From: Marasmius tenuissimus
Lineage: Eukaryota > Basidiomycota > Agaricomycetes > Agaricales > Marasmiaceae
Direction: 5' to 3'
Length of the DNA: 64,000 nt
Assembly: GCA_029532415.1 (NCBI GenBank)
Contig: JAQOTA010000061.1
Span: 62,001-126,000, forward strand
Positions 1-12,368 of this stretch are shown one piece after another (positions within the stretch are counted from its first letter, which is position 1; each line of letters begins with the position of its first letter). The translations under genes were made by a program, and so were the position numbers. The notes beneath the pieces were generated by a model, which was given only the letters and a program-made list of their open reading frames with translations, searched no databases and was not told where the DNA came from.

Positions 1-283
1 GCGGGAGAGATCGAATTTGCCCACACTCTTATTCGATTTCTCCAAAATCTCCTCGCTGCAGCCGCAACTTGCAGAGATATTGAAGACGGAGACATCCCAG
101 GACTTGTCCACCAAGTCATCTCATACTTCATTATTCTTGCTTTATCTACATATTGTGTATTCCCGCAGGGGTGATGGGGACGTCCATGAGCGGCGTGTAA
201 GGGTCTTGATCAACATTGTCTTGCTTTGCAGTGACCCTCTTGGGCCAAGGGGGGAGGGGCGGGCCGTGGATCCTGGACATCCA

Positions 284-735
284 GGTAGGTAGTTAGTCCC
301 CCCTCGGGGGTCCTTAAAAAAATTTTGGGCCCAATTTTTTTCGACGTATGAGGCCATTTGAAGGCCTTGGAAGGAGCTAGAACATACCGTGTCCGTGAAA
401 ATCATTTGTTCTCGCTGAAAATCAACCTAAATCTTACCTTTCAGCACCATCTCCACCGCCTGTAGCCCTTGTAGTGGTGCTTAAGTGGGCATGGGGCATA
501 CCCCACCCCAGGCGCAACTTCAGTTGAGGTCAGGCTCAGGTGGAGCTCCACAGGATGATAAGCACCCTCTAAACTCATGGCGGCCACTTCCAGAGATGCC
601 AGCGTAGGCTGGTCAGTGAAAAACTTTTCCAGCCTCGGAGATTGCCAGACAGGCAGCCAAAAAAGGTAAGTATTACCATATATGGAAACTACATAGGTAG
701 GTAGTCCCCCCTCGACCTGTCTTAAAAAATAATTC
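284..735. repeat. Direct repeat pair bracketing an insertion-like block in copy A
   Basis: Bases 284-325 and 691-735 share the string GGTAGGTAGT(TA)GTCCCCCCTCG followed by a run of A. The DNA between them has no counterpart in copies B and C. On the minus strand it has an open frame of 160 codons (441-923) that I do not recognise. This may be a small retro- or DNA-element inserted in copy A, but I could not define its ends or a target-site duplication. Confidence 0.4.
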
Positions 736-1606
736 GAGTGTGGGTCATAAATTTTATTTCCCCCCCCCCTTGTCTTGGGCTTGGCTTGATACCCCATCTG
801 ATTATCCAGCGCTTCTTCGACTTCCTGTTCGCTCAATCTACGCACACAATTGATGATATTCGGAAGCCATCGAACGAATTGTGGCTTTCGACACATGCCG
901 AAAGAGACACATCGTTGTACCACAGGTGATACTTCACTGTTCTTGTTTATGTGAATGCTAACAACTGTTCAAGGAGCGACACATTGAATGTTTTTCTGCT
1001 AGGATAGCCTGCTCTTTGTTCCTGCAACCCCATTCATGGTCCGTGTGAACGTTTGGCATACCGTCAGCAGAAGTATGATTGGTTGGAGGACCACCAACGC
1101 GTATTCGCCCATTTTTTTCGGATGTCGTGGACGGCGCCTTCGAGGGTCGAGTGGATATCTGGAGCTCCAGAACACATGGGGATGGCCGTTTTCTACAGGC
1201 AGATTGAGGAGCTGGTTCCGTGGCTGCAGGTATATATATCTCTATGTGCACTTTTACTTGTTTGCAATGCTAAACGCCCTCTGTCATTGCATAAGAAAAT
1301 CACAACTTTTATCGTTTTCAACTCCTCGAGCTCTTGTTGAGTTATAAGAGGGGGTTTTGCATCCAGCCGCCGCAAGATTTTATGGGATCACGGGATCTAC
1401 GTCTTCGATGGATAATCATGCAGATTGCGGGATGCCGGTGGCGATGCGACGTAACCAAAGAAGCTTGGAATTCCCTTCAGGATGATTCAGTCCGCGGAGG
1501 GCTCCAGACAGCTGATATTTGCATATATGGCGTACGTGAGTACGAAGGCGCCAACCATTATTACGTCGATCTCCGAGAGTGGTGTACAAGCATTGCGGAG
1601 GACTTG

Positions 1607-1951
1607 CAGCTAACAATGAAACCCTAGCATAATTCGCACGGCCCCCACCTTCACTGATCTGTTTAGTTCCAAACAACCGCACATGGCCAAAATACAAGTA
1701 CCTACGCACCATACATGCCTCTCGCGGTCAGGAATACTGAGATAATGTTGCTCTATAGCTTCAGGATGGATTTGCAGCCTTTTGGTCGCGATGGTTGTGG
1801 TTGAATGTCGTTGGGACATCGTAAGTTCATTGTACGTCGCAGAAGTTGCCACGCGATTACCATTGAGTTAGCCACGCGTCTCTGTTTGGTTATAAACAGA
1901 TCAGCGAAGGTGGGGGTCGTGCGAATTATGCTAGGGTTTCATTGTTAGCTG
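1607..1951. mobile_element. 345-bp TIR element (MITE-like) inside copy A last exon
   Basis: The two ends are inverted repeats of about 60 bp with only a few mismatches, starting CAGCTAACAATGAAACCC at 1607 and ending with its reverse complement at 1951. Comparison with copies B and C shows the empty site: both continue without interruption from the WC.SIA.DL codons into the following GAG/CAG-rich codons, whereas copy A is split exactly at the ends of the repeat. The flanks share only TG, which could be a 2-bp target-site duplication. The inner 200 bp has no coding capacity. The superfamily is not assigned. Confidence 0.8.
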
Positions 1952-2094
1952 TGAGAGAGGAAATCCACCGGAATAGATCTCCCGAGGCTGTCTCCAACTT
2001 GGTTCATTCGTCGTTACTTTCAATTTGCCAACAGGACGACTGGAAGGTTAACACGAATAACGTCGTTTCATCAGAGAGATCGCTGTCTCCATAA

Positions 2095-4780
2095 CTTCAA
2101 TTAGTCAATCAAAGTGAGTACTAAAGTGTTCTCGCCCTCCGGTCTCTCTCACGTTGAACTGCAGTCGGCTTCTCTCCAGAAGTTCTGGATCGGGCCCGGA
2201 CTTGTACTTCTCCACGATAACTTATATACATTCTCATCCTCTCCTATGTACCCGTCTCGCGAATGTAGATCGTCACAATTGAATTGTTTACCCACCCGCT
2301 CGTGATTGTTGAGCAACACCCGTCTATATGTTGCACTTGCTGGCCTTCACCTGCGCCAATTATACGCGGTGTAGGGTGGCGTAGGTACGTCCTGACACTG
2401 ACATCCTTTCTGAAAACGATGATCAATTGCATTTTTGAGAAATTGAAGAGGTCTGAAGAGGTCTATGACGTGTCCTAAACAAATATCAGTTGAACGCCGG
2501 CTTCTCGAGCGGGCTTGCCGCTCTTTCTTCGTGATACTCGGCCGATACCATGTTATGGAGAGTGTGCTTACAAGTCCAGAAATACCTTGGAGTGCCGCCA
2601 GAGTCACCGTTGCTGCCTATAGGAACCGATTGCCAAGGCCAAGACATTACATCGAAGCCATCAGTCAATTGTAAAGACACCGCCGTAGGTTTTGAACCAA
2701 CTGTATCCCTCATCCTGAAACCGAGTTTCAACTAGTATGTACGGGTCGAGAATTGAGAACGTTTGGATACAGGCGGTATCGTTGAATCCAGGATGTGGTA
2801 GCTAGATGTTTCCGAAAAGAAGATATGTACTAATACGCTACAACGAAACCGACCAAACCACGAATCGGTGGAATTGTATAGCAAACGTGCATATTGGGCG
2901 GGGAGCTTTTGTGCATTGAGCGGAATGGAACGAGTGTTTGGTAGCCATCGCGATAACCGCCCCTATCTCCCTACCAATGATCCCCAAATCCGACAAAACT
3001 ATACCCGGAGAACGGGGGTAGCTAAGACACCAAGTGCGATGAGCTGGACCGCCGGTCCTTCTGATACCTCGGGGAGGAGTGGTAGATAAGGAGATACACA
3101 GGAGAGTGCTTATAAAGCTAGTGTATCTGTCGACAGGTAATCAGCACCGACGGAAGCGAGAAACGGCATCAGAAGGAGGGAGGTAAATAAAACGTCACGA
3201 GTCAAGGACACAAAACAGGTTGATAGATCTATTAAAAAGAAACGTACCATCAAATCTGTGCACGAGCACGAAATATAGCTCAACCGTGTTTTCGTTTCCT
3301 CGTTTCCCCTTGTAAGTGCCTGAGGTACATGGACTATGCCTACCCACACCGTACCTGCGACTGGCGAGGTCAAGGTCTAATCGACTCGTGATATAGGAGG
3401 CGAGGCCAGATGTTGGATAGCACCATTACTCGGGCGAGCTACGTAGCACCTTCGGCGTGCTCTCGGAGAAGAACTGGATTGTAATGGCGATGAAAAGGTG
3501 GAACATCGAGAAGACGTTCTCAATGCGAAAGGGTGGAAAACGGGAGACGAATTGACGACGTAAGATGTCTGAGCCGCTGCTGCTTCAGGAAGAGGATAGT
3601 GGTGGTGAGAGTTGGAGAGCCGACAGTGACATCAAGGAATTTAGATTATCTCCAGATCGACGATCTGCGATGAATACGGTGTATTCAGCAGTCGGTGGCT
3701 ATCCTTCCATTCGACCCCCATCACCGCTCATACCCTCGACGTCAATATTTGAATCCAATGCTAATCCCAGATCATGTATCCGAGCAACAGCGAACCGGCA
3801 TCAAGAACCGTTCGTTGGGACGGTCGTCTAGTCGCCATCAATTGCCATCGGTAATGTCGGTGGAAGTATCGTCTCTGCGGAACATTATAAGAACATCCAT
3901 GATAGCCGGCGCCAATGGTGGTGACAGTAGTTTGTTAAACAGATTGAGGAGTATTATGAGTCTGAATCCGAGAGTCTTCGTTGACGTCGTAGATAAAGGC
4001 TATCAATAAAGAGAAAGTAAATGATAACGATCTCAGGTGCAGTGACAGACGGCAAAGAACACTTACCCTAAGATTCGTCTAGAAAATGCCCCAACGTTAT
4101 TTTCCTGCCATACCCAGGTCTCCCTCGATAGGTAGTTGAGATAGTCCAGTTTCGAGATGACGATCTTCTTGGGCACCTTGTGAAGCGTACGACGACAACA
4201 GCCAATATTGAGCATGATGATTTATGGTCGGACGATCATAGACACTTTTAGCGAGGGCGTCAGTAGTCAGAAAAGAAACCTAGGGTCATGACAACTCACA
4301 ACGGTACATCGAGGAATTCACGGCCTGTCCTCCAGCGTGTTGTCAGCAGCGGTGCTCACACCGACAGGATGAGATGTATGAGAGCTGTTGTCGTAGCAGT
4401 GAGTGGATCATCTCGGTGGGAGCTCTGATATTACTAACCTTGCCCATATTCCCTACATGCGTATTTCAACAAGCCACGAGTATCCATCCTATGGTGATTG
4501 TAGACGTTGCGCGGTTGGCGATTCTGTCTGACGCAATCCCAGGAGAAGAAGAGAATGTGTTTTGTTTGAGACTTGGGGACATCATATCAGCTTGAAGGCC
4601 ATAGAGATTGTGGTGAGAGGAAAGCCGTCGACGACCGTAGGGGTGCAAGCGATGATCGATGATGGTGGTGAGAAGCAACATATTGGGATCACGTGTCACA
4701 TCTTCAATGCGGAATTGTCCGACTCGGGTCTTCGATCCAAAACTTCAGACGATCCTCACGAATGAGTGCATGTCAGTCTG
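2095..4780. other. Intergenic, no supportable gene
   Basis: Only short overlapping open frames are present, and none resembles a known protein or has a convincing exon structure. Bases about 3160-3250 weakly match 7810-7870 (a shared GAAGGAGGGAGGTAAA block). Bases 4640-4720 (GATGGTGGTGAGAAGCAACAT ... CACGTGTCACAT) resemble 8100-8160 and 19600-19690. These look like remnants of the segmental duplication that spread the NACHT-like genes. Confidence 0.5.
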
Positions 4781-4802
4781 ACCCTGGGGAATCGGGTCTG
4801 AC

Positions 4803-6200
4803 TGGAGCTTGAATCCCAGTGAAACCCGGCGCCGGGCTCGTCTGAGCTCAGACGAGAATAACCGCGTCCTGACTATTGACGAGCTCCCGCTACAGTTCGT
4901 CAGATTTCTTGAGGGTGGACGAGATTTGACGACGAAATTCGGATAGCACTAGCTACTGTAAAATACAGGGTGCATCGTAGTTACCATAACAGACGAGAAC
5001 TGCCGAAAGCCGCTGGCACCGTCTGGATACTGACACCCGTACGCACCGTTCAATTGCCTCCAGCTATCCCATGGTAGATCGGACTACTCCGACTGTGGCC
5101 TGTCGGTGGTATAGCACTGAGAGGCGTACACCACTGCTCTCAGCTCACTAATAGACATTTTGAGGTCTAGTATGTCGCCCAAATTAGTGCCACGGCAGAA
5201 AAGAATCATGCAAAGACATACCGTGCAAATCTCCTCGAAATCCCCCCCCATGGCCTGCTAAACAGCGTGCAAATGACCGTGATCCCTCCTGATCCAAATC
5301 AGTCAGGTCCGAAATGAAAAGAACAGGCAGGCATACTATTTCCGATACACTGAAGGGCAGACGGGACTATACAAGATCGAGGGTTGTTTCGCGTGTAGGG
5401 TATGGCTGTCGAGTCTTTCAGTAGTGCTTAAGAACAGGTCGTTGCAGCCTGCAGGGATGATATCGGTGACTGTATGAACAAGGATCAGATCATGTCGAAC
5501 AAAAGGCTGAGTGACACGTACGTTTGCCCAGCAGTGTCATTCTACCCCTTTTACCCCAGCCAGATTTCTTCTCATTCCAAGGTCAGTAACAACTTGTACG
5601 AATTGTTTCAATTATACTGATTGCCTCTCTAAAAGGATTGTGGAACCCAGTCTCAAAAAATCAGTCCTTTTTACTGCTGCACAGACTCTGAGACAATTAC
5701 CTTTGTCGTCTTCATCGCGTTGAGTGTGTTTAGGGGGTATGCCGACAGAATTGGGAAGCGAAGCTTGTGACTATCGAGGCATGTTAGACGTCTGGTGTTT
5801 GTGAGAGCAAGTCAATGGACGAAGGGGGAGAACTGCAGATTTGGGTCAGAGCCCGTCGATGTGGTGGTGGTAAGAGGGAAGGGTACAGACACGCTGAGAA
5901 TGTCGCGGTCCTTGCTTTTACGGGATTGTGACATCAGGGGGAATTGTTGAGATTTGTTCAAGTTGAAGTTCTCGAATTGTCACAATTCTCATGGGCACCT
6001 TCAACTTGGCATTGTTTTTTTTTCTCTGTTTCAGCCAGCTGACCTGTCAAGATATTGAAAAATTCTATTCAAGTCGTACATCTCGTCTGAACTCTCCGTC
6101 TAACGTCCAGAGCCATCAAACTTCGTCCTACCTCGTCCAGCCCAATGGGACTCGTCGCCGGGTTTCACTGGGCTTGAATATTTCTCGGGCCTCCCTTGTG
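4803..6200. mobile_element. Putative non-autonomous element with inverted ends
   Basis: Bases 4808-4840 and the reverse complement of 6146-6180 share the 17-mer CCCAGTGAAACCCGGCG plus flanking similarity. Inward of it, both ends carry many copies of GACGA/TCGTC, like the subterminal repeats of some DNA transposons. The 1.4 kb between has no transposase-like frame. I could not find a target-site duplication, so the exact ends are uncertain. Two independent solo copies in opposite orientation are the alternative. Confidence 0.4.
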
Positions 6201-6239
6201 GGCACGAATGTCTTGAAACGTAGACTAGATTAGCCAGTT

Positions 6240-9050
6240 GTGGAATCTACTGAAGGTTGAGACGTGCCTACTATAAAAGATGATTACATCGCTCCCAAGA
6301 AGTGGCTAGTCTCATCTTACCATGGCAGGCAGTCGACTGCTCAAAGATGGAGGGTCCGAGTCTGGTCATAGCTCCTTATCGATGTCAAATACTGCACGGC
6401 TTTGCCTCGAGCTAAAGACGATGTAGGTTCACATGTCAAATTTCACGGTCAGACGGGCACAGATCTGATCAGAAGGGGTTTGATGTGGCGTTTTGGAACG
6501 CCAGATGCCTCCTGCATTCCGTTGTCAAAATTACATCTCGGGATCAATGGAATAGAATATTGTTGGACATTCCGTGTCTGATGCCGAAGGGCGGATATTC
6601 AGTGCTCACTTCAAGTCTACCAGTCGGCAGTCGCTCTCCTCATGGCCATGAGGGAAAAGACAAAGGCATGAATACTTCCTGCGTCGTTCTGCACAAGACC
6701 GATCTCATCCTGATCTGAGGTGACGCACGTACATGTCTTGATCGAGGTCCTCGCAATCAACGAAATTGCGGCGTTCCGTCCCAAATGACATTATCGGCAG
6801 AACTCATGCTCTCGTGGCTGTCACTCGCAAAGCAACGGCTGTACAAGAAGTAAACTGCTCACGCTTTACCTCCAAGTGTCATCCCTCCCACTCATGTACT
6901 CCCGGCACACCCTCAAATTCTCAGTGACAACGACCACCATCTTGGCTCATGCGCGTGATCTCCATACCTCAAAAATCCAATCTTCAACAAGGTTGATCAC
7001 ATTAACTAAACCGTGATTCTGAATCTTTACGTTCGACAAGCAAGAGCAATGTCTGTATCTCCCGGCCCGAGCATCTTCTGCAGAAGCTCCAAAAGACTTG
7101 AGTTCTGCTCTCTTATTATAATCATTGACCTAACTACCAGTCCACAGTGAAAAGATCAACCACAAAGATAAGCACATGATAGATATCGACGGCATTTACC
7201 AATAAAGCGGGGAGTAGAGTTAACCTTCAATGCGTGGTAGTTGACGTCAACGAGAAGGAGAGAATATATTCTGTACGTAGAACAACACGAGTACGAGCAC
7301 GAAGGATCTTTAGCAGGCATGTGAAAGGATCACGTTTGTTCAAAGAGAGCAGAAGTGCGTCGACCATCATCCAAAACCAGAGTAAATGACAGCCTGTACC
7401 GAGCCCAACTCCAATCATCCTAGGATTCCAATTGCCTCCCCTCACTAACAACCACTGGTAGCACATATAGCGAACGCGATGGAAGATACAGGTGGCCAGA
7501 CATTCAACGCCGCCAATTCAGGGTGGAAGAGTATGTTCTCATTCATTCGGATCCAATCCCGACCGGCGTACAAACGAACGGTACGGTACGACCTCTCCTC
7601 CCAATATCAGGGAAGATAGGTGACTTCCGTACCGGCCTTTTCATCTCGGGGAGAAGTGATATACGAGTAGATATGGTAGAGGATGCTGGAATGGAAGATT
7701 GAGACGTTGGACTATGAGAGGTACCGACGGGCAGCGCTCAACGTCCCCAAGTTTGCACTTTTTTAATGATGGCATATCCTGTGAATAGAGGGTCAACACC
7801 GGGAAAGATGAGACGACGTTGGAAGGAGGGAGGTAAAGAGGCCATCGTGACCTGGGAGTAGGGAGGGGGTTGAGGAGAAAAGTATTATCGGCTCTGTCCA
7901 ACAATGTGGAGGGAAGACTAATAAAATTTTTGCTCCCACGTGTAGGCCGTTGCAACGGGCTCAGTCAAGTTTGCGCAGTTGACAATCCGTATAGAACGCA
8001 ATCTGATGAGAAAGAACAGATGATTCATCTCTATTTAAGCCAAACAGCCCATCAACACAGGCTTAGATCACGTTGAGAGGAGAACTGGCGACGATCATGA
8101 AGATGTGGTGATGGTGGTAGGAGACAAAATGCTCCCGCTCACGTGCCACATTTTCACCGCCGTACCAAAGCCGGAATCTCTGATTCGGGTGTGCCCGATT
8201 CACCGAAATCTTGACAATAACTCCTCTGAGAGCCAAGGCCCACCACCCATAGTCCGGATGTTATTTCAAAGTTTATGAACTCTTGTACTCGCCACAGACT
8301 CGCCACTTCTAACAGCGAGCCGGAGGAAGCTCGGGTCGCATTCCGTAATCACTGATGTATAATGCGGGCCTACAACGTCAATGAAGCGAAATATGTTCGT
8401 TCTCGTTAGTACATTCACCAGGACGATAGGGGGGGTCCAACAGCAGAGAATACATGGTCGTAATTCCAGAGTGAGCTGTCTCTGCGGAGGACTGAGGCAG
8501 ATATTAAAAGGGCCCATTGGAACGACTGTTCCTCAGCTCAAGTTCGGAATCTGAGGTTTATTTTCCGAAGGGTTTCGTTGTCTCAATTCCCATATCCCCA
8601 CCGTGGAACATAGAGTGTTAGCTATTCTGCAAGAGTCAAACTCCCCCAATCGCGTCGACATGTAAATAAAGATATCAGGAACGAAGAAGGGATATCTGTG
8701 GCGTGTCACCCGACTACTAAGTCATTATCAGCCATTGGTGTCAGCCGTATCATTGAATATCAAATTCAGTGCTTCCTCGGCAGTACGTGGACCATGACGT
8801 GTAACACACTCCTCCTCCTGCTCGGGTCGCGGGAGGCACTATTGCATTGTAGTGTACTGCAATGAATGAAACTCACTTGTTAAGTGGCAAGTGGCAAGTG
8901 GCTCTGATTAGTCGGATTGGAGATTACTAAATATCAAGAGTCAGAGACTAAGCTCGGATTTGAAACGACGTTTCTACGCAGCTGCGGGATAGAGATCAGA
9001 CAGCATCATCGAAGGTCCCCCCGCCGTTGACACAGATGCTGAATTGTTTT
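6240..9050. other. Intergenic, no supportable gene
   Basis: The open frames here are short, overlap on both strands and lack introns or motifs I recognise. Bases 7810-7870 and 8100-8160 share short blocks with the DNA behind copy A. Bases 8880-8900 hold three tandem AAGTGGC-type units. I see no RNA gene. Confidence 0.45.
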
Positions 9051-9059
9051 TGTGGGCAG

Positions 9060-9560
9060 GTAAAACCTTGAACAGATCGTCGTACCCTTTACTCGATGCA
9101 CTTGCCTGAAGAGTCATCAGAGACCTGCCATGACTAGTCAGTAGTTAAAAGCTACGAAAAGCTCATGAGTATGTAAGTGCGACCCACCTCTAAATTGCGG
9201 CGCTGATGGTTCCTGATGGCTCCAGTTGCACACGCGTGCACAACAAACCCACTCGGAAGTTTCCGAAGTACGGTGCAGCGTTCTCACATGGCCCTACCAT
9301 GGCGCACATAACGTTCTGACTCTTTAAATTCGACTCAATTTACCCTAGATCAATGGTGAATATAAGATCCAAACAAAAACTCATGGAAATTCATCCGGGA
9401 ATTTTGAAGCATACTCGGTAATTGAGTGATGTGTAAGCACACAAACAGTAGATAGCAAGATTTAGAGGCGAGTTTGAGCCTTGGAATGATTACACCCGTG
9501 CCCTGATGTTCAATCCGTAACTTGTCCGAAACACCGGAGGTTCCTATCTCCCGTCCACCG
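9060..9560. repeat. Duplicated upstream block of NACHT-like copy B
   Basis: The stretch matches 15205-15790 upstream of copy C. Shared landmarks are the CCATGACTAGTCA / ACGACTAGTCA segment, CTCTAAATTGCGGCGCTGATGG, and CCCTACCATGGCGCACATAA. This shows that the duplication carried about 0.7-0.8 kb of non-coding 5' sequence, probably including the promoter, with the gene. Weak minus-strand open frames in both copies (9350-9565 and 16136-16348) can be aligned, but no function is apparent. Confidence 0.7.
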
Positions 9561-9903
9561 CCCAACTGCGACCAATGGAGCAGCTCCGTTATTCTGAGAG
9601 AACGTTTGTATCTGTGATTTACAGTTTCCTAGTTACAAAAACACGTTCACCTTGGAGTTAACGTGATGAAGTGATGTTGTCCATTCAGCCTCCCCATCGT
9701 GCCACCGGCACACAGGCTCGGATTGTCAACTAGCTAAAATTAAGCCTATACTTACTGCTTGCTGTGCTTGCTGCTGGGAGTACTATGCTAAGAAATCATA
9801 CAGTGGGTAAAAGGACTCACACTTCCCGCTTGTCCGGCTAGATGGTTACAGACCTGGCCAAAAGCATTCGGCTGTGGCGGGATGAAGTGATACGCTTTCG
9901 GGT

Positions 9904-12368
9904 TTGGCTCGGGACTTGCGCGTCGCGTCTCAATTTGGGAACAGCCATAAATTAGATACATTCTGGCGTGACGCCCGCAGACAGTATAAGCGCTTGTTGA
10001 AGTGGCATTATAGTATGGTATATGGGGGGGCCTCTGGGACAATCCTTTCTCCCATCCCAAATAGAGGCCGGGCCTTCGATCCCTTAAGAAACTTGAAGAT
10101 AATGGGCAGTCGCCGCAGGGCTTCTTCAACAACTCAGTCGACCGGGGCTCATGGGCGAGTAACAGTTGGGGGTTCCAGCAGTATTGAAAGAGATCGATAC
10201 AGTTATTACTACAGTGCGTCTCAATTTTTGCCAATACCCACCGGACTCAGAGCAGGCTGTCCAGGCCCGAACCTACCAGACCCCTTGGAAGAAACTCTAA
10301 GGAGGATTGGATTTCGCTTTGCTCATGATTCGCGCCAACGGGTTGCGTCTCGGGCAAGCAAGCCCTCTACAGCAACCATGGATGAGCTGTCGGCATGGGT
10401 TTCTTTCAAGCCAGAGATCAGCGGAGCGGGTACGAGGGTTTGCTGGCTACGGGGCTCACCGAGAGTGAGTACGTTGGCAACAGCTGCCCTTGTGGCTGCA
10501 AAATATAAAGATGAGGGAACTCTTGCTTGTAGCTTCTTCTTTTCAAGAGAAGACCCAGAGATCAACCATCCTCATCATCTCTCCCTCGCAATCGCACATG
10601 GGCTCGCCTCGTACAGTGAAGACCTCCAGCGGCTTATCAACGACAGAATTCAATCACAGCCACGACTTCTCGCCGCTTCAATGGAGACCCAATTTTCTCA
10701 ACTTGTCGCCCGACCATTATTGCAGGGAAAGACTCCAAGAGCCCCTGTAACCCTTCTGGTGGTCATCAATGGATTGGATGAGTGTATTGAGGCGCGGGCT
10801 CAGCAACGTGTTCTCTCCTTAGTTGCATCAGCGGCGAAAGATGGCCTTCCTCTACGCTTCTTGATCGGTAGCCAACCCAACGACATTCTGTGGGATCACT
10901 TCAACAAAGCCTCGGACACGAAATTTCTTCGTCTCGATGGGGATGCCGTTGCTGACCAAAGAGTTCGCAATATCCTCATCAACGAGTTTAGGAGGCTCCA
11001 GTCCACAAAAAAGCTCCAACAGATTCCTCTGCCTCGTCGATGGCCATCTAACCAAGAGGTGGAGGCACTGATTGAGACGGCGGTCGGTGAAACCGAGTTT
11101 GCCTACACCCTTGTGCGGACCCTCGAATACCATCCCTCCCCACAGAGACAGCTCACAAGGATTCTGAAATCAGCATCCCGGAAGCTGCCTACATCCTCTC
11201 TGAGTACGCCATTAAACTTGCTTTATACACACATTGTGGAATCCGCCATTGGCCGATATGTTCCGGGTGAACGGAGCTCGGATATCCTAATCTCCATTGC
11301 CGCCCTCCGCGCTACTAGCCCCGCAAAAAAGACCCTTCTACCCCACCACTTGATTACACGGGACTTTCTCGAGCTATTGTGGGATGACTTTACCGTCGCC
11401 GACGTACTTCGGGGATTGCGTTCGTGCCTCCTTGAAAGACCCGGAGGCGAGATTAAAGCCTATCATCCATCTTTCCTTCAGTATCTTCTTTTGGTACCCG
11501 GCGAGTCCCTCGGGGAACACTACGTGAGACTATTTTCTAGATGGTTCGAATGTCTGAGCAAGAAAGACATGCAACTGAAGGCCCAATCGCTATACCACAA
11601 GTAAATCCCACATCATTTCTTGTGGTCGAGATGCTCAAATCGGTTTAGCGACGACACACTGGACACTTTGCTCCTGGGATGGCCTAAATTCCCCTTCTAC
11701 CTCAACAATGGGTCGAGTTTTGCGAGCGTTATGGTGACTGGATTTCCGATACTCTTCAACATTTCCCTTCGAATGTCCTGGACAGCACCTTCAAGGGTAC
11801 AATGGAAATCTGGAACGCCAGAGAAAACGGGGATCTCCGTTCTGTGGAGGCAGGTTGAGAGTATAACTCCGTGGCTAGAGCAGGTATACCTTTCTCAGTG
11901 CTATTCCCTCATTCCGTATCGACTGATGGTGATGCATAGATATCATTACCCTCCCGACGTGGCAAGCAATATGCCATTCACCTCCTATCAATCTTCCAGG
12001 GGATAAAGACCGGCTTTTGCATCATCCCACCCCCCGATTTTGTGGGGCCTCGAGATCTGCGTCTGCGGTGGATAATCATGCAGATCGCGGGATGTCGTTG
12101 GCAGTGTGCCGTAACTAAAGAAGCGTGGAGGAGCCTCCGGGACAAGCCAGCCATCGGAAGGTTATCCATCATCAATTCTTCTAATCACTGTATGACGTGC
12201 AAGAAGGGGAAAGCCTCGCCTCAGAACATAGTAGACCATTATCGTGTTGATGTACGGGAGTGGTGTACAAGTATTGCAGAAGATTTGAGACAGGAAGCTC
12301 TACGGACTGGATCAACTGGAGCCGCTGCGAACTTGATTCATTCGTCCCTGATCCCGATGTGCTTTTAG
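9904..12368 (+). CDS. NACHT-like STAND protein, copy B (degenerate ATPase motifs)
   Basis: Proposed exons are 9904-11600, 11649-11883 and 11940-12368 (787 codons including the stop). Introns are 48 and 56 bp, and the phases agree with copy C. The start is the first in-frame codon of the long frame and is uncertain. An N-terminal basic stretch (WRDARRQYKRLLKW) precedes a NACHT-type core at about residues 170-350, with fungal landmarks such as CSFFFSRED, HPHHLSLAIAHGLA, FSQLVARPLL and GLDEC. The Walker A position reads WLRGSPRVSTLATA, without the GK[ST] core. The Walker B position is VVINGLDEC (Asp to Asn), and the usual SRPE is SQPN. The 220-residue C-terminal part (RMSWTAPSR, RLRWIIMQIAGCRW, REWCTSIAEDL) has no WD40, ankyrin or TPR repeats. 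By analogy with fungal NLR-like proteins a role in recognition or signalling is possible, but ATP hydrolysis is unlikely. Confidence 0.8.

Larger units (their letters stand above)
1..2094 (+). pseudogene. NACHT-like gene copy A, truncated and decayed
   Basis: The window opens inside a third paralogue of the two NACHT-like genes downstream. Bases 1-230 read as the helical region after the NACHT core (EFAHTLIRF, LYLHIV, corresponding to EFAYTLVRT and LYTHIV in copy B), but frames change. Bases 284-740 are unrelated insertion-like sequence. The second-exon block is recognisable at 1112-1229 (MSWTAPSRVEW, VPWLQ followed by a GTATAT donor), and the last exon at 1378-1606 (RLRWIIMQIAGCRW, REWCTSIAEDL). 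The reading frame then runs into an inserted TIR element and stops at 1625-1627. Homology resumes at 1952 with LVHSSLLSIC. Frame breaks, missing segments and the insertion make this a pseudogene. The 5' half lies outside the window, so an intact NACHT core cannot be excluded. Confidence 0.75.

Noticed and set aside
9788..10234. Minus-strand 148-codon frame opposite NACHT-like copy B
   Set aside because: The plus strand is the better-supported coding strand, and the matching antisense in copy C follows from the duplication; stops interrupt the hydrophobic part in B.
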